From NCBI GenBank assembly GCA_021732965.1, contig JAKFVZ010000167.1:1-5370 (forward strand): 5,370 nucleotides of DNA, written 5' to 3'. This DNA is from Reyranella sp. (GTDB taxonomy: Bacteria; Pseudomonadota; Alphaproteobacteria; Reyranellales; Reyranellaceae). Below are positions 4,695-5,370 of this stretch, one piece after another. The first letter of the stretch is position 1, and each line of letters starts with the position of its first letter. The translations under genes were made by a program, and so were the position numbers. The notes below the pieces were generated by a model. That model was not told the DNA's origin and searched no databases. It was given only the letters and a program-made list of their open reading frames with translations.

Positions 4695-5370
4695 CTATCG
4701 CGCGCCCAGCGCGGTGGCGCGCAGACGCGGCCAGTCGCGGGCCCAGCAGCAGCGGTGGTCGAAGTCCGGCTCGACGACCAGCGTCGCGGAGGCGCCGATC
4801 TTCTCGACGGCCGAGGCGACCGAGGCAACGGGCACGACCTTGTCCTTCGCGCCGGCGAACGCGACCGTCCGCACCCGGGAGAGACGGTCGAACGGCAGCG
4901 GTGCGGCGTCGAGCGGCGACACGCCCAGGCGGCGCGTCCAGTCGGCCACGTCGAGCGGCGCGGCCACGGCGACGAGCCGCGCCACGTCACGGCGTCGCGC
5001 CGCGACGAGCGACGCGATCACGCCGCCGCCGGAATAGCCCACCAGCACCAGCGCGCGGTCGGGATGGCCCAGCCGTGCGCGCGTGACGACGTCGTCGACC
5101 GACGCCACGACATCGTCGGCGAACCGGCCGGTCGTCCAGGCACGCACGCCGCAGCGCGGATCGGCGCGGCCGGCGGCGAACTGGCAGGGCCGCGCGATGT
5201 AGAGCACGGCGGGTCCCGGATCGGCGGCGGCGAGGCGCAGCGCGACCGGATCGGACGGCGTCGGATCGGAGGACGGCGTGCGCGCGTCGATGTATGCCAG
5301 CCCATCGCCCTCGAGGTAGACGACGAGCGGCCCGGGCCTTCCGTCGTCGCGCCGCCAGGTCTGCAGATCG
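4695..5370 (-). CDS. Alpha/beta hydrolase, partial at 5' end
   Basis: The frame is open from the right edge to the stop at 4695-4697 and gives 224 residues lacking the true N-terminus. VVYLEGDG at about 16-23 of the visible part fits the strand and oxyanion-hole loop that precede the nucleophile in alpha/beta hydrolases. VLVGYSGGGVIA at about 107-118 is a classic nucleophile elbow with Ser113. FAGAKDKVVP near 171-180 offers the acidic residue (Asp176), and PDFDHRCCW near 201-209 the catalytic His205. Cysteines at 62 and 73 (PCQF, PRCG) and the pair at 207-208 may form disulfides if the protein is exported, but the signal region is outside the window. The substrate is unknown; esterase or lipase-like activity is a family-level guess. 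A GTG at 5205-5207 is internal, because family-like sequence continues upstream of it. It converges with the YccF-family gene across the composite repeat. Confidence 0.85.
   Translation of the reverse strand, partial: DLQTWRRDDGRPGPLVVYLEGDGLAYIDARTPSSDPTPSDPVALRLAAADPGPAVLYIARPCQFAAGRADPRCGVRAWTTGRFADDVVASVDDVVTRARLGHPDRALVLVGYSGGGVIASLVAARRRDVARLVAVAAPLDVADWTRRLGVSPLDAAPLPFDRLSRVRTVAFAGAKDKVVPVASVASAVEKIGASATLVVEPDFDHRCCWARDWPRLRATALGAR

Overview
The window looks like ordinary chromosomal sequence from a GC-rich alphaproteobacterium. The pointers are strong G/C preference at third codon positions, a lysine-tailed small protein ending in a motif common in Rhizobiales/Rhodospirillales, and two kinds of palindromic intergenic repeat typical of that class. 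The genus cannot be fixed from the sequence; a Rhodospirillales- or Reyranella-like or Bradyrhizobium-like organism is an inference. I see no tRNA, rRNA, transposase, phage gene or CRISPR array.

Layout, left to right. (1) Positions 1-1389, minus strand: the first 463 residues of a secreted family-5 (peptide/nickel/opine type) ABC transporter solute-binding protein, cut by the window's left edge. (2) 1390-1924: a gene-free stretch with the leader of that gene, then three copies or fragments of a palindromic repeat and several other hairpins. (3) 1925-3950, minus strand: a likely co-transcribed set in the order SRAP-family protein, 65-bp gap, small lysine-rich protein, 11-bp gap, membrane-anchored SGNH/GDSL-type protein. 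(4) 3951-4071: a divergent intergenic region with two strong hairpins just before the next start. (5) 4072-4527, plus strand: a YccF-family inner-membrane protein. (6) 4528-4694: a convergent intergenic region almost filled by a composite inverted repeat. (7) 4695-5370, minus strand: the C-terminal 224 residues of an alpha/beta hydrolase, cut by the right edge.

The genes do not form one obvious pathway. The possible functional pairing is the SRAP-family protein (DNA-lesion chemistry in canonical members) with the downstream very basic, probably nucleic-acid-binding small protein. The binding protein would deliver a substrate to a permease encoded outside the window.

The most interesting signals are two. 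First, both repeat families have conserved flanks around an inner stem whose sequence differs from copy to copy while its self-complementarity is kept, which looks like compensatory change within a single window. Second, the SRAP protein keeps the family fold signatures and Cys2 but has replacements at two positions that are normally catalytic Asn and His.
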